Shown here: positions 39,001-47,029 of the stretch, one piece after another
Layout: the number at the start of each line of letters is the position of its first letter
Numbering within the stretch: the first letter of the stretch is position 1
Assembly (NCBI GenBank): GCA_963837485.1
Contig: CAWINP010000011.1
Span: forward strand, 124,001 to 188,000
Reading direction: 5' to 3'
Length of the DNA: 64,000 nucleotides
Origin: Solirubrobacter sp963837485
GTDB taxonomy: Bacteria > Actinomycetota > Thermoleophilia > Solirubrobacterales > Solirubrobacteraceae
Notes under the pieces: model-generated
The model's input: only the letters and a program-made list of their open reading frames with translations
Told to the model about the DNA's origin: nothing
Databases searched by the model: none
Translations under genes and position numbers: made by a program

Positions 39001-39742
39001 CGCCGGGACCAAGCTCGTCCACGTGCGGCTCGACGTCTCGCTGCTGCGCGGCAACGCGGCGCGCTGGCCGGGCGTGACCGCGGCCGCCTCGTCGGAATAC
39101 AGCGACGGCTACAAGGCCGAGAAGGTGCACGACGGCGTGACCGGCCAGGCCGACGCGGGCGACTGGGCGTCCAAGGGCGAGCAGAACCCGTGGATCGAGC
39201 TGCACTGGCCTACGCCCGTCCGTGCGGACCGGATCGTGCTCTACGACCGGCCGGGGATCGACGACGTCCACGGCGGGACGCTGACGTTCAGCGACGGCAG
39301 CACCGTCAAGGTGACCGACGTGCCCGTCGACGGCTCGGCGAAGACCGTCCGCTTCCCGATGCGGGCGTTCGACAGCGTGCGCTTCCAGGTCGAGGGCGGT
39401 AGCGGGCCCAACGAGGGCCTGTCGGAGCTCGAGGTCTACGCCGTCCCGTCGGCGCCAGCGGCGCCGCAGAGCGCGACGGCTCGGGCGGTGGGCGGCGGCG
39501 CGGCGGACATCACGTGGACCGCCCCGCCGTTTGACGGCGGCGCCCCGATCACCGGCTACCGCATCACCCCGTACCGCGACGGCGTCGCGCAGGCGCCGGT
39601 GACCATCGACGAGTCCGGCGGCACGGCCGCGACCGTGCGCGGCCTGGCAGCAGGCGCGAGCTATACGTTCACCGTCGCGGCGAGCAACCTGATCGGCACG
39701 GGCCCGGAGTCCGAGCCGAGCCCGCCGATCCAACCGGGCTGA
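36089..39742 (+). CDS. Secreted GH92 alpha-mannosidase with an inserted and a C-terminal F5/8C-type domain
   Basis: A 1217-aa secreted enzyme. The signal peptide is AAVLLAAAGLAVCAAPASA. The GH92 domain starts DYVHLVNPWVEADIG, with FSHVHEWELSG, and continues to YGNQPGLEVAHLFNYVGYPWLTQHW and DEDQGQMGS, positions where GH92 exo-alpha-mannosidases carry their GNEP and GNDD.GQMS motifs (Gln replaces Glu in the first). A ~110-residue beta-sandwich (F5/8 type C-like, ~505-615) is inserted inside the catalytic (alpha/alpha)6 part. After it come an Ig-like segment (~895-1015), a second copy of the F5/8C-like domain (~1035-1130) and a fibronectin type III domain (~1135-1217). The GTG at 36089 has GGGAGGGG ~6 nt upstream. 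It probably trims mannose from N-glycans or fungal mannan. Confidence 0.9.
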   Translation: MRGRAAVLLAAAGLAVCAAPASARDYVHLVNPWVEADIGRYFFFQSASRPFGMVKLRPDTSTNAAWNTGYRRNEHMVKGFSHVHEWELSGVQVMPTTGDVPKDKGDTGWESYTPHDASEIAEPGYHRLHLDRYGITAELTSTERVGFHRYTYDKAGPSEIIVNLHGQLGEAAMEDAQVTQVSKRELEGYVVEHGGRTKLYFAIAFSRPFDSLHTWGDVDGAYARFDHVRAHEAIEMKVALSLTGTDGARRNLNAELPGWSFGKVKRDAQREWNEMLGRIDVRGGSQQQQVKFYTDLFHALCGRGLASDADGRYLDDTWDHNTVKRIPLDRHGVPKFAMYNSDALWLTQWNLNTILGLAYPDVYSSFVQSMVQMYSDGGLLPRGPVAGDDSLIMTSSPATSFIAGAWNKGIRDFDINTAYDAMLDAHSVGGLFDKGAIEYSGWSGSGGIRSYIEHGYVPFDLGGGLDGGAGQTLEYANQDWALGELAHSLGKRGINASQFAHVTVSSGSGERAVDGRPSRSSPDVEWVSTEHTPWIQLSWDAPRTLRRIVLSDRADPASNVNAGTLRFSDGSSVDVSGIPADGTPKAFSFAPRRVTSVRFEATGGSGENVGLNEIEAWDDSDVGGYLLDRSRNWRTLFDPSTGFIRPKGSDGKWLEPFDPLSPNDFVEANSWQASWFTVQDVMGLANLMGGEAGYAEKLNYAFERAREVNFIGDYGHGYVSYGNQPGLEVAHLFNYVGYPWLTQHWVREVAQRTFGSIATDDGYGHHDEDQGQMGSLSALMAIGLFEVTGGALPRPVYDITSPVFDEVTISLDRRYYRGRQFRIVTHGNSPANQYIQRAQLDGRPLERSWFHHDQLADGGTLELWMGSHPNTDWGVKDLPPSQSPSEGRKPVYATSVSVSGPDEAQEPYGTVAYSASFAPDDTTLKRAFWSVTEPDGSPTDKATIDGDGVLQVNRRDGDVLVTATAADGGHVAGTKLVHVRLDVSLLRGNAARWPGVTAAASSEYSDGYKAEKVHDGVTGQADAGDWASKGEQNPWIELHWPTPVRADRIVLYDRPGIDDVHGGTLTFSDGSTVKVTDVPVDGSAKTVRFPMRAFDSVRFQVEGGSGPNEGLSELEVYAVPSAPAAPQSATARAVGGGAADITWTAPPFDGGAPITGYRITPYRDGVAQAPVTIDESGGTAATVRGLAAGASYTFTVAASNLIGTGPESEPSPPIQPG

Positions 39743-39745
39743 TCG

Positions 39746-40039
39746 TCAGGAGGAGGGCGCGTCCGCAAGCCGGAAGCGGACGCGTCCCTCCTCGACGGAC
39801 GCGTCGAGCACCTTGTCGTCGAGGAACTCGGCAAGCTCCTCCTCGACGTACACGTGGGCGCCGCCCTCTTCGACGGTCTGGTCGGTGGTCTCCGGCCCCG
39901 GGGCGAGGTGGAGCTCGAGCGGCGTGCCGGTCGAGGTCGGCTCGCCCGGCGCGATGCGCAGGCCGGGCTCAGGTTCCAGGCCCGACCCGGCGGACAGCCG
40001 GCGCACGGCTTCGGCGGCGGTTTCGGTGATTGTGAGCAC
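39746..40039 (-). CDS. HesB/IscA-like small protein without cysteines
   Basis: A 97-aa protein of the HesB/IscA-like fold: LTITETAAEAVRRLSAGS at the start, a GLRIAPGEP strand, HLAPGPETTDQTVEEGGAHVYV, and a C-terminal DDKVLDASVEEGRVRF. Canonical A-type Fe-S carriers have three conserved Cys; none is present here, so an iron-sulfur role is unlikely. The GTG at 40039 has GGAG 8 nt upstream. It is a lone gene between the GH92 and reductase genes. Confidence 0.7.
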   Translation of the reverse strand: MLTITETAAEAVRRLSAGSGLEPEPGLRIAPGEPTSTGTPLELHLAPGPETTDQTVEEGGAHVYVEEELAEFLDDKVLDASVEEGRVRFRLADAPSS

Positions 40040-40103
40040 GGGAGCGGCTCCTTCCGAAGGAGGGTGTCTATAACGGCTACCCCGCGTGCGCGTTGCTGAA
40101 CGC

Positions 40104-41102
40104 ATGATCCTCGTCGCCGGCGCCGGCGCGATCGGCGGCACGACCGCCGGAGCGCTCCTGCGCTCCGGCCATGACGTCGTGCTCGTCGACGGCTGGTACG
40201 AGAACGTCGAGGCGATCCGCCGCGATGGGCTGGCGGTGACGGTCGACGGCTCGCGGAGCGTCGTGCCCGTGCGAGCGCTCTACCCGGACGAATTGGCGGG
40301 TCGCGCGGATCTGGTGCTGCTGTGCTGCAAGTCCTATGACACCGCGGCGACGGTGCGCGCGATCGAGCCGTTCCTCGCCGAGGACGGGGCGATCGTCTCG
40401 CTCCAGAACGGGATCAACGAGGACCTGATCGCGTCGATCGTCGGACGGTCGCGCACTATCGGGTGCGTCGTGCACTACAGCGCGGGGATGCCCGAGCCGG
40501 GCCACGCGATCAGGTACTCGCCGAGCGCGTGGCGCTCCTACACGGTCGGGGCGCTGGACGGCGGGCCGGTGGACCGCGTCGCCGCGCTGCTCTCCGCCGC
40601 GGTCACCGACGACATCTTCGGCGCGCTGTGGGGGAAGCTGGCGCTCAACTGCATGATCAACGCGCTCACGGCGATCTCGGACCTCAGGACCGCGGAGCTG
40701 TGGGCGGTGGGCCGTCGGTTGATGGTCCCGCTCGCCGCCGAGGCGGCGGCGGTGGCGCGCGCCCAGGGGCGGGAGATGCGACCGATTCATCTGGTGGCAT
40801 CGGGCGCCGATCTCTCCCCTGATCTGCTCCTCAGTGATCCCGCGCGGGTGGAGGTCCTGATGGCGCGCGAGGCGGTCGCGCGCGGGAGCGCCGGCGCGGC
40901 GGGCGTGACCTCGATGCTCCAGGACCTGCGCAAGGGCCGGCGGCCGGAGATCGACTACATCAACGGCTACGTCGTGCGCGAGGGCGCTCGGCTCGGGGTC
41001 GCCACGCCGGTGAACGAGGCGGTCAGCGCGCGGCTGCGTGCGGTGGCGGCGGGGGTTGAGCCGCGGGAGCCGGCTCAGCTCGACCGGCTCGCCAACACGT
41101 GA
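40104..41102 (+). CDS. Ketopantoate reductase (ApbA/PanE) family protein
   Basis: A 332-aa NADPH-dependent reductase-like protein. The Rossmann loop is ILVAGAGAIGG. The catalytic regions show CCKSYDT, LQNGIN, WGKLALNCMINALTA with the conserved Lys and Asn, and a C-terminal RPEIDYINGYVV with the Glu-Asp pair. Ketopantoate to pantoate (CoA pathway) is the reference reaction, but actinobacteria often have several paralogues of other specificity. ATG 40104 is chosen because the Rossmann strand starts there; a GTG at 40086 is also in frame. The last 80 bp overlap the convergent sulfatase gene. Confidence 0.82.
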   Translation: MILVAGAGAIGGTTAGALLRSGHDVVLVDGWYENVEAIRRDGLAVTVDGSRSVVPVRALYPDELAGRADLVLLCCKSYDTAATVRAIEPFLAEDGAIVSLQNGINEDLIASIVGRSRTIGCVVHYSAGMPEPGHAIRYSPSAWRSYTVGALDGGPVDRVAALLSAAVTDDIFGALWGKLALNCMINALTAISDLRTAELWAVGRRLMVPLAAEAAAVARAQGREMRPIHLVASGADLSPDLLLSDPARVEVLMAREAVARGSAGAAGVTSMLQDLRKGRRPEIDYINGYVVREGARLGVATPVNEAVSARLRAVAAGVEPREPAQLDRLANT

Positions 41103-42537
41103 TCGCGTCGTGGCAGTGCTGGAATTCCTGCAGCCGGCGGTGCAGTTCGGCTTGCCGGGCGGGAGTCAGCCGGCTCGCGATATTGCGAAGCTCGAACGGG
41201 TCGCGCGCGATGTCGTAGTACTCGCGCTCGCCGTCGGAGTACTCGACATAGACGGCCTCCGTCCGCGGACTCGAGATCCGGAGCGCCGCGTAGGCCGTGG
41301 GGAGATCGCTCTGAAGGTCCGGATCGCCGACCCCGAGACGGGGCCCGCGGTGCTCGACGAGCGCGAGCGTGGGCCACGGCGGCGGCGGGGCCGCGCGCAG
41401 CAGTCCGACGAGGCTGTGACCGTCGATCGCCGGGTCCGGTGTCCCGCCCGCGAGCTCCACAAACGTCGGGGCGAGGTCCGTGTTCTGAGCGACCTGCCGC
41501 ACGATCCTCCCGCGCGGGACGCCCGGCCCGGCGACGATCAGCGGCACGCGGATGTCGGTGTCGAACGCGGTCATCTTTCCCGGCGCCAGCCGGTGCTGGC
41601 CCATGTGGTAGCCGTTGTCGGAGCTGAACACGATGTACGTGTTCTTCGGGACCGCTCTCTCCACGCGCGCGACCAGCGCGTCGACGGCCTCGACCGCCTG
41701 CGCCCGCCGCCTGAAGTCCTCGTCCATCGCGGCGATCCGCTCCGCGCCGAGCGGAGCACGGTCGCCCAGCCACGCCGGCGGGTCGACGTTGGGGGCGTCG
41801 AACGACGGGTCGCGCGGCTGCGTCAGTCCCGGGAAGTCGTCGGCGTTGCGCGGCGCCGGCGTGTATGGCGCGTGCGGAGCGAACGTGGCGACCTCGAGCG
41901 CGAACGGCCGTCCACGCGAGCGCGCGATGAAGGCGGTCGCATGGTCGGCGAGCACGTCGACGCCGTAGTCCTCGTAGGTGGTGAAACGCCCGTTGTCGTT
42001 GAGCTCGGAGCCGAACTCGCGGTAGCCGCTGCGGTTGCTCACGTGCCAGTCCGACCAGCCCGGCGGCACAGGCGCGGTGACGCCGCTCATGAACGCGTCG
42101 CCGTAGCCGTTCAGATACTTGCCGAGCAGCGACGTGGCGTAGCCCTCGCGCCGGAGTGCGACGGCGAACGTCCGCTGCGCCAGCCGTCGTGCGCGAAATC
42201 TCGCGTAGCCGCCGAGGGGCGCGGTGTTCGACAGCACCCGCGTGTCGTGCGGAAAATCACCGGTGAGGATCGTCGCCCGCGACGGGCAGCACAGCGAGTT
42301 CGAGACGAAGTAGTGGTCGAACGTCGCGCCGCGGCGTTGGAGGTCGACGATGTGCGGCGCGAAACGCTGGTTGACCAGATCCCACGACAGGTCGTCGGTC
42401 AGGATGAAGACGATGTTCGGGTTCGTGGCCGTGGGTGCGGCCGCGCGGGCGGGACGCAGTGCGAGCGCAGCCGCCAGCACCGCCACGAGCCCGATCGCCA
42501 GAGTCGCTCGCCTCACGTGATGATGAGTGCTCTGCAT
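41023..42537 (-). CDS. Secreted sulfatase
   Basis: A 504-aa type I sulfatase. The signal segment ATLAIGLVAVLAAALAL is followed by PNIVFILTDDLSWD with the metal-binding Asp pair. The C-x-P-S-R motif (LCCPSRATILTG) supplies the cysteine converted to formylglycine. Other metal and active-site residues are in TSLLGKYLNGYG, APHAPYTPA and FSSDNGYHMGQHR. The C-terminus is a Pro-rich PPPPPHAAAR tail. It probably removes sulfate esters from polysaccharides or glycans outside the cell. ATG 42537 follows the anti-sigma gene by 5 bp, which makes it the third gene of a sigma/anti-sigma/sulfatase operon. Confidence 0.9.
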   Translation of the reverse strand: MQSTHHHVRRATLAIGLVAVLAAALALRPARAAAPTATNPNIVFILTDDLSWDLVNQRFAPHIVDLQRRGATFDHYFVSNSLCCPSRATILTGDFPHDTRVLSNTAPLGGYARFRARRLAQRTFAVALRREGYATSLLGKYLNGYGDAFMSGVTAPVPPGWSDWHVSNRSGYREFGSELNDNGRFTTYEDYGVDVLADHATAFIARSRGRPFALEVATFAPHAPYTPAPRNADDFPGLTQPRDPSFDAPNVDPPAWLGDRAPLGAERIAAMDEDFRRRAQAVEAVDALVARVERAVPKNTYIVFSSDNGYHMGQHRLAPGKMTAFDTDIRVPLIVAGPGVPRGRIVRQVAQNTDLAPTFVELAGGTPDPAIDGHSLVGLLRAAPPPPWPTLALVEHRGPRLGVGDPDLQSDLPTAYAALRISSPRTEAVYVEYSDGEREYYDIARDPFELRNIASRLTPARQAELHRRLQEFQHCHDAITCWRAGRAEPAPAAQPPPPPHAAAR

Positions 42538-42542
42538 CCCCG

Positions 42543-42797
42543 CTACGACGAGGCCCGGAAGCTCCGGAACGCGGCGAGCAGCGCGTCCGCGTCCGGGCGC
42601 TCCTCGAGCTCGGCGGCGGCCGCGAGCCGGGACGTCGTCCGGATCTGCTCCACGTATTCCACGCACGGCGGGCACAGCTCGAGGTGCCTGACGAAGCGTG
42701 CCTGGACCTCCGGGTCCAGCGCGCCTTCGACGTAGTCGGTGACCAGCTCGACGACCTCTCGGCAGCTGATCCCGCCGGGAACGATCTTCTCGGTCAC
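42543..42797 (-). CDS. Zinc-binding anti-sigma factor
   Basis: An 84-aa anti-sigma factor with the ZAS signature HLELCPPC (H-x3-C-x2-C) preceded by SCREVVELVTDYVEGALD. It should hold the co-encoded ECF factor inactive, possibly in a thiol-redox-dependent way. There is no membrane segment. The GTG at 42797 overlaps the sigma stop (GTGA), so the pair is translationally coupled. Confidence 0.88.
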   Translation of the reverse strand: MTEKIVPGGISCREVVELVTDYVEGALDPEVQARFVRHLELCPPCVEYVEQIRTTSRLAAAAELEERPDADALLAAFRSFRASS

Positions 42798-43417
42798 GCG
42801 AGGACCTCCTCGGCGGTCAGGTAGCGCTCGAGCTCGCCGCGGACCTTCGAGCGCGCGCGATGCAGCAGCACGCGCTGGTTGCCCTCGCTGAGGCCGAGCG
42901 CGTCGCAGACCTCCTCGGCATCCCAGCCCTCGACGTCGCGCAGCACGATGACCTCCTGCTGGCGCGCCGGCAGCGCGTCGATCGCGGCGCGCACCTGCTC
43001 GAGCGTCTCCGCCGCCAGCACGTCGTCCTCCGGCCACGCGCGCGGCGGAGCCGACCAGCCGCCCGGGTAGCGGGGATGGTCGAAGCCGAGGAAGCGGCCG
43101 GGGTCGACCGCGGGCTCGTCGCCTTCCAGCGAGGAGATCGGGACGCTGCGCGCGTCGCGCACGCCGCGCGTGCGCGCGCAGTTGGTGAGGATGCTGATGA
43201 TCCAGGTCCGCAGCGACGAGCGGGCCTCGAAGCGCCCGATCCCGCGCACCACGCCCAGCCACGCCTCCTGCACGACCTCCTCGGCCGCGGCGCGGGTCCG
43301 GACGTGGGTCAGCGCGATGCGGAGCATCACCGGACCGTAGTCGTTGACGAGCGCGAGGAACGCCGCCTCGTCGCCGGCCCGCAGTCGCTCGATCAGCTCG
43401 CGTTCGTCCGCCGTCAC
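42794..43417 (-). CDS. ECF RNA polymerase sigma factor
   Basis: A 207-aa ECF sigma factor. Region 2 runs through LVNDYGPVMLRIALTHVRT and VVQEAWLGVVRGIGRFEARSSLRTWIISILTN (shown as EEVVQEAWLGV and LRTWIISIL). Region 4 is LPARQQEVIVLRDVEGWDAEEVCDALGLSEGNQRVLLHRAR (shown as LPARQQEVIVLRDVEG and GNQRVLLHRAR). The GTG at 43417 begins VTADERELIERLRAG. It is co-transcribed with its zinc anti-sigma and a secreted sulfatase, and lies 77 bp downstream of the large secreted protein gene. Confidence 0.92.
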   Translation of the reverse strand: MTADERELIERLRAGDEAAFLALVNDYGPVMLRIALTHVRTRAAAEEVVQEAWLGVVRGIGRFEARSSLRTWIISILTNCARTRGVRDARSVPISSLEGDEPAVDPGRFLGFDHPRYPGGWSAPPRAWPEDDVLAAETLEQVRAAIDALPARQQEVIVLRDVEGWDAEEVCDALGLSEGNQRVLLHRARSKVRGELERYLTAEEVLA

Positions 43418-43494
43418 GGGGGCGAGCGTAACGGCCGGCCGGCGCCGTGCCAATCCCGGCGGCCGGCATTCCGCCGGCCGCCGGGGGGTCGAGC

Positions 43495-46400
43495 TCAGCG
43501 CACCCTCACGCGCTTCGTGGCCAGCGGGCGCGCCGTGCCGGCGAGACGGATCGTCACGGTGACCGTCTGCCGGCGCCGCACGCGGATCGTCACGGTGCGC
43601 CGCTTGCCGGCCTTCAGCGTCAGCGGGTGCGCGACGGCTTTGCGGCCTGACTTCACGGTCGTGGTGATGCGGCACGTCCCGGTCAGGCAGGCGACCGTGA
43701 ACCTGATCGCGTTGCCCCGGGCCGCGGGGGCGCGGACGACGCGCGCCGTGGCGGCGGTCGGCCGCGGCGCGGGCGTCGCGGGCGGGGCCGGCGTCACGGG
43801 CGGGGCCGGCGTCACGGGCGGGGCCGGCGTCGCGGGCGGGGCCGGCGTCTCGTGCACGGGCGGATGGGCGAGATGGTCCTCGAGCACCGCGCGAGTCAGC
43901 TCGAGGCGATCGAGCGTCGACGTCACGAGCGGGTTGCCCTCGTCGAGCTTGCCGCCGTCGGCCGCGTCCTGGCCGACGGCGCGCCCGCTCTTCACGTATG
44001 AGCCGATCGCGGTCGCGAACGCGTCGCGGTGCTGGGCGAACAGCGTCCGCAGCCCGATCAGCGGGTCGGCTGCCCCGACGCCGTTGTCGAGCTGGTATCT
44101 GATCAGGTTGACGAGCTGCTCGGGCACCGCGGGGGCGAAGGCGGCCGTGCGCTGGTCGTTGCGCGGGTGCAGCAGCGCGTCCGCGCCGTCGCCGAAGACC
44201 AGGCCGCGGAGGCCGTCGTCGGTGGCGACCGCCTGCGGCAGGCCGAGCGCCACGTAGCCGCGCAGCAGCACGTCCGCGCCCTGCACGCGCTGGGCGGCGG
44301 CCTGCACGTCGGTCGCTCGCGTGCCGTCGCCGCCGCGTGAGAGCTTGGACCCGTCGGTCAGGAGCGCTGCCGTGCTGTCGTACTGCAGCTCGTGCAGCCG
44401 CGCGATCACGAGCGGCCTGAGGTCGTTCGCCGTCTTCGTGAAGCCGGAGTTGTCGTGGCTGACGTCGCCGCCCGTGCTCCGGCCGCCGGTCGCATAGTCG
44501 AACTCGTCGGCCCAGTTGCGGCAGCCCGGCTTCGCCTGCCAGCCCGCGGCGAACGTCAGCTCGGGGTCCGCGGTGCCCGTGCACAGGTTGTTGAAGGAGT
44601 GGCCGGCCCGGATCCAGCCGAGGGTGTCGTCGATCGCCGGCCGCGTCCCCGACGCCGGGACGTGGTAGCCGAAGTACATGGTCACGTAGAGGATCGCGGC
44701 CCCGCCCGCCTGGTCCGGATTCGTCCAGAATGCGGTCCAGTGCACGTCGAGGTTGCCGATCCCGAGCCGGATCGCGTTGCGCACCTCGATCGGGAGGCGG
44801 GTGAGGAGCGCCGGCACCGGCCGCAGGTCGGGGATCGTGTTGCCGTGATCGGAGTGGAGGTTCTGCAGTGACGGCACGCCGAACAGATCGACGTCGCCGA
44901 GCGGCTGCAGCTCCCCGCCCCACGGGTCGACCCAGCCCGTGTCGGGCTTGACGCCCGGCGGCCGCTGAGTGCCCAGGTAGTACTCGCGCTGCGCGCGGAT
45001 CGTCTGCAGGAGGTTGCCGGCAAACGACTCGTAGTAGCCGAGCGCGGCGTTGTAGAGCTTGCTGCCGGTGCCGGTGGCGCCGTCGTCGTTGCCTGCGACC
45101 GTACGCAGCGTCCTGTCCACTCCGGTGCCGGTGTTGACCGTGTTCTCGAGCCGCGTGAGATGGGCGGGCGTGACGGAGTCGCGGTTCTCGAGCAGCAGCT
45201 GCGCGAGGCTGCGCGCGGCCCCGGCCCAGTAGTCCGGCGAGGGCAGGCAGCGGCCGGTCGCGCAGTCGCTCGTGAGCGCCGGCCAGGTCACGGGAGAGTC
45301 GGTGACGCGCTGCGGGAACAGCGCGAAGAAGTTGATCGAGGGGTCGAGGTCGGTGACCGCCGCGGCGCCGGGCGCATCCCAGCTGAGCGGCGACTCGAGG
45401 ACGGTCTGGGAGAGCGACGTCGCGGTCGCGTTGTCGAACAGCGCGGCGGCATCGGCGGCGAACGTGTCCGGCGGCAGCGGGCGGCCGTTGACCTGCTGGA
45501 AGCCGACCGACTCGGTGGCGAGCGCCCGGAGGTTGTTGCGTGCGTCCTCGGCGAACAGCCGCTGGATCTCCGAGTGCAGGCGGTCGACGGAGCTCTGCAG
45601 GTCCCCGAGCGCGTTGCCGAGGCCGGTGAGCTGCGTCCGCGCCTCGGCGAGCTGGGTGCTCAGCTGGGCGGCCAGCGAGCTCACCTGGCGGCTGATCGTC
45701 TCCAGCCGGGCGTCGACCGCGCGGAACTGCGTCGCGGTCTCCTGCGCAAACGCGGAGAGCTGCTGCGACACGCCCTGGAGGCCCTGCAGGATCAGCGCGT
45801 TCGCGTCGGGCTTCGGAACCCCGAAGTTGATCAGGTCGTGTACGACCTTCAGCGCCCCGTTGATCGCGGCGGCGGGATCGATCTCGGAGACCGAGAGGGT
45901 CGCGACCAGGCCGACGACGTCGGCCGCGCCGTCGAGGTACTGGTTGTAGTCGGTGGCGGCGAAGTAGGTGTTGACCGCGCTGGCGACCTGCGCCGCCGCC
46001 TGGCCTTCGGCCTGGACCGCGGTGCCCTCGCCGGCGTCGAAGGTCGCGAGCAGGCCCGCGGCGGCGGAGAGGATCTCCTGCTGCTCGCGGATCGTCCTGC
46101 GCGCCTCGGCGCCGTGGGCCTGCGCGGCGTCCTTGAAGGCTTGGCAGTTCGGGCCGTCCGGGCACGCGCCGGCGACGTCCCGGTGGTCGCTGATCGCCTG
46201 CGTGGTGCCGGCGCTGATGGCGTTCAGGCCGGCGCGGACCGTGCTCTCGACGTCGGCGACGCTTGCGGTGATGCTGCCGTCGGACGCGACGGTCGCCGGG
46301 GCGTTCGCGGCAAGTGTGGTCGAGTTGTCGAACACGCTCTCATGGGACGCGGACTGCCAGAGGCCGTCGCGGGCGCGGCCGAAGACGGGGTTCTTGGCGG

Positions 46401-46941
46401 CGAGGTCGTACGTGTCCGTGAGCGTCTTGGCCGGCGAGAACCCGCCGTACAGGAGCGTGGAGACGGAGTCGGCGGCGGGATTGAACTCACGCCCCAGGTT
46501 GCGGGCCGACGCGGAGGACTCGGCGAGCGCCTGGTCGGCGACCTTGGCGATCGCGCGCTGGACGCGCGGTTCGTTTGAGCCGTTGAGCGCGGCGAGGATC
46601 GCCAGGATCCGCTGGTTGCCGGGAACGGCGGACAGCGTCGCCGCCGACGTCCTGGCGTCGTTGCCGAGCCTTGCGCTCAGCGACGCGATGTCGCTCTGCG
46701 CCTGGTCGGGAGCGAGCGCCGGGTCGAGGTCGTACTCCTCCTGCAGGACCTTTTCGAGCACGATGTCGACGGTGCCGCTGGGGATGCGGCTGAGGCGGCG
46801 GACGTCACCGGCGACGAACAGCAGCCGCGCCGCTTGGACCGGGGAGGCGTGCACCGTGGCTTGAGTCTGGGCCCGGGCGTTCGAGGGTGCGAGCGCGACG
46901 GCGGCGACGAGGACGGCGGAGAGGGCGAAGAGGCGAACCAT
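43495..46941 (-). CDS. Large secreted protein with coiled coil, Pro-Ala-Thr repeat stalk and C-terminal beta domain (function unknown)
   Basis: A 1148-aa secreted protein I do not recognise. The signal peptide is LFALSAVLVAAVALAPSNARA. The N-terminal ~370 residues are helical and Ala-rich. A coiled coil spans ~390-500 (ETISRQVSSLAAQLSTQLAE and LQSSVDRLHSEIQRLF). The middle ~500 residues contain DWSHIE-free, Trp/Tyr-rich globular sequence with Cys pairs (SDCATGRCLP; NNLCTGTADPE and KPGC). A stalk of PAPP(A/V)T repeats precedes a ~75-residue basic beta domain (VACLTGTCRITTTVKSGRK, ending RVRVR). ATG 46941 starts the signal peptide. It is divergent from the P450 gene. A structural or adhesive surface role is inference only. 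Confidence 0.75.
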   Translation of the reverse strand: MVRLFALSAVLVAAVALAPSNARAQTQATVHASPVQAARLLFVAGDVRRLSRIPSGTVDIVLEKVLQEEYDLDPALAPDQAQSDIASLSARLGNDARTSAATLSAVPGNQRILAILAALNGSNEPRVQRAIAKVADQALAESSASARNLGREFNPAADSVSTLLYGGFSPAKTLTDTYDLAAKNPVFGRARDGLWQSASHESVFDNSTTLAANAPATVASDGSITASVADVESTVRAGLNAISAGTTQAISDHRDVAGACPDGPNCQAFKDAAQAHGAEARRTIREQQEILSAAAGLLATFDAGEGTAVQAEGQAAAQVASAVNTYFAATDYNQYLDGAADVVGLVATLSVSEIDPAAAINGALKVVHDLINFGVPKPDANALILQGLQGVSQQLSAFAQETATQFRAVDARLETISRQVSSLAAQLSTQLAEARTQLTGLGNALGDLQSSVDRLHSEIQRLFAEDARNNLRALATESVGFQQVNGRPLPPDTFAADAAALFDNATATSLSQTVLESPLSWDAPGAAAVTDLDPSINFFALFPQRVTDSPVTWPALTSDCATGRCLPSPDYWAGAARSLAQLLLENRDSVTPAHLTRLENTVNTGTGVDRTLRTVAGNDDGATGTGSKLYNAALGYYESFAGNLLQTIRAQREYYLGTQRPPGVKPDTGWVDPWGGELQPLGDVDLFGVPSLQNLHSDHGNTIPDLRPVPALLTRLPIEVRNAIRLGIGNLDVHWTAFWTNPDQAGGAAILYVTMYFGYHVPASGTRPAIDDTLGWIRAGHSFNNLCTGTADPELTFAAGWQAKPGCRNWADEFDYATGGRSTGGDVSHDNSGFTKTANDLRPLVIARLHELQYDSTAALLTDGSKLSRGGDGTRATDVQAAAQRVQGADVLLRGYVALGLPQAVATDDGLRGLVFGDGADALLHPRNDQRTAAFAPAVPEQLVNLIRYQLDNGVGAADPLIGLRTLFAQHRDAFATAIGSYVKSGRAVGQDAADGGKLDEGNPLVTSTLDRLELTRAVLEDHLAHPPVHETPAPPATPAPPVTPAPPVTPAPPATPAPRPTAATARVVRAPAARGNAIRFTVACLTGTCRITTTVKSGRKAVAHPLTLKAGKRRTVTIRVRRRQTVTVTIRLAGTARPLATKRVRVR
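43778..43849 (-). repeat. 18-bp tandem repeat (four copies)
   Basis: Four consecutive 18-bp units at 43778, 43796, 43814 and 43832, differing only in one base, encode the PAPP(A/V)T stalk of the large secreted protein. Confidence 0.9.
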
Positions 46942-47029
46942 GGCGCCCTGAGTCAGGCGGCTCGGCCGGCTGTTACGCGCTTCAGTGAGGAGTGTCACTC
47001 AGCAGACAATGTGGCGTCGACCGCCAACC

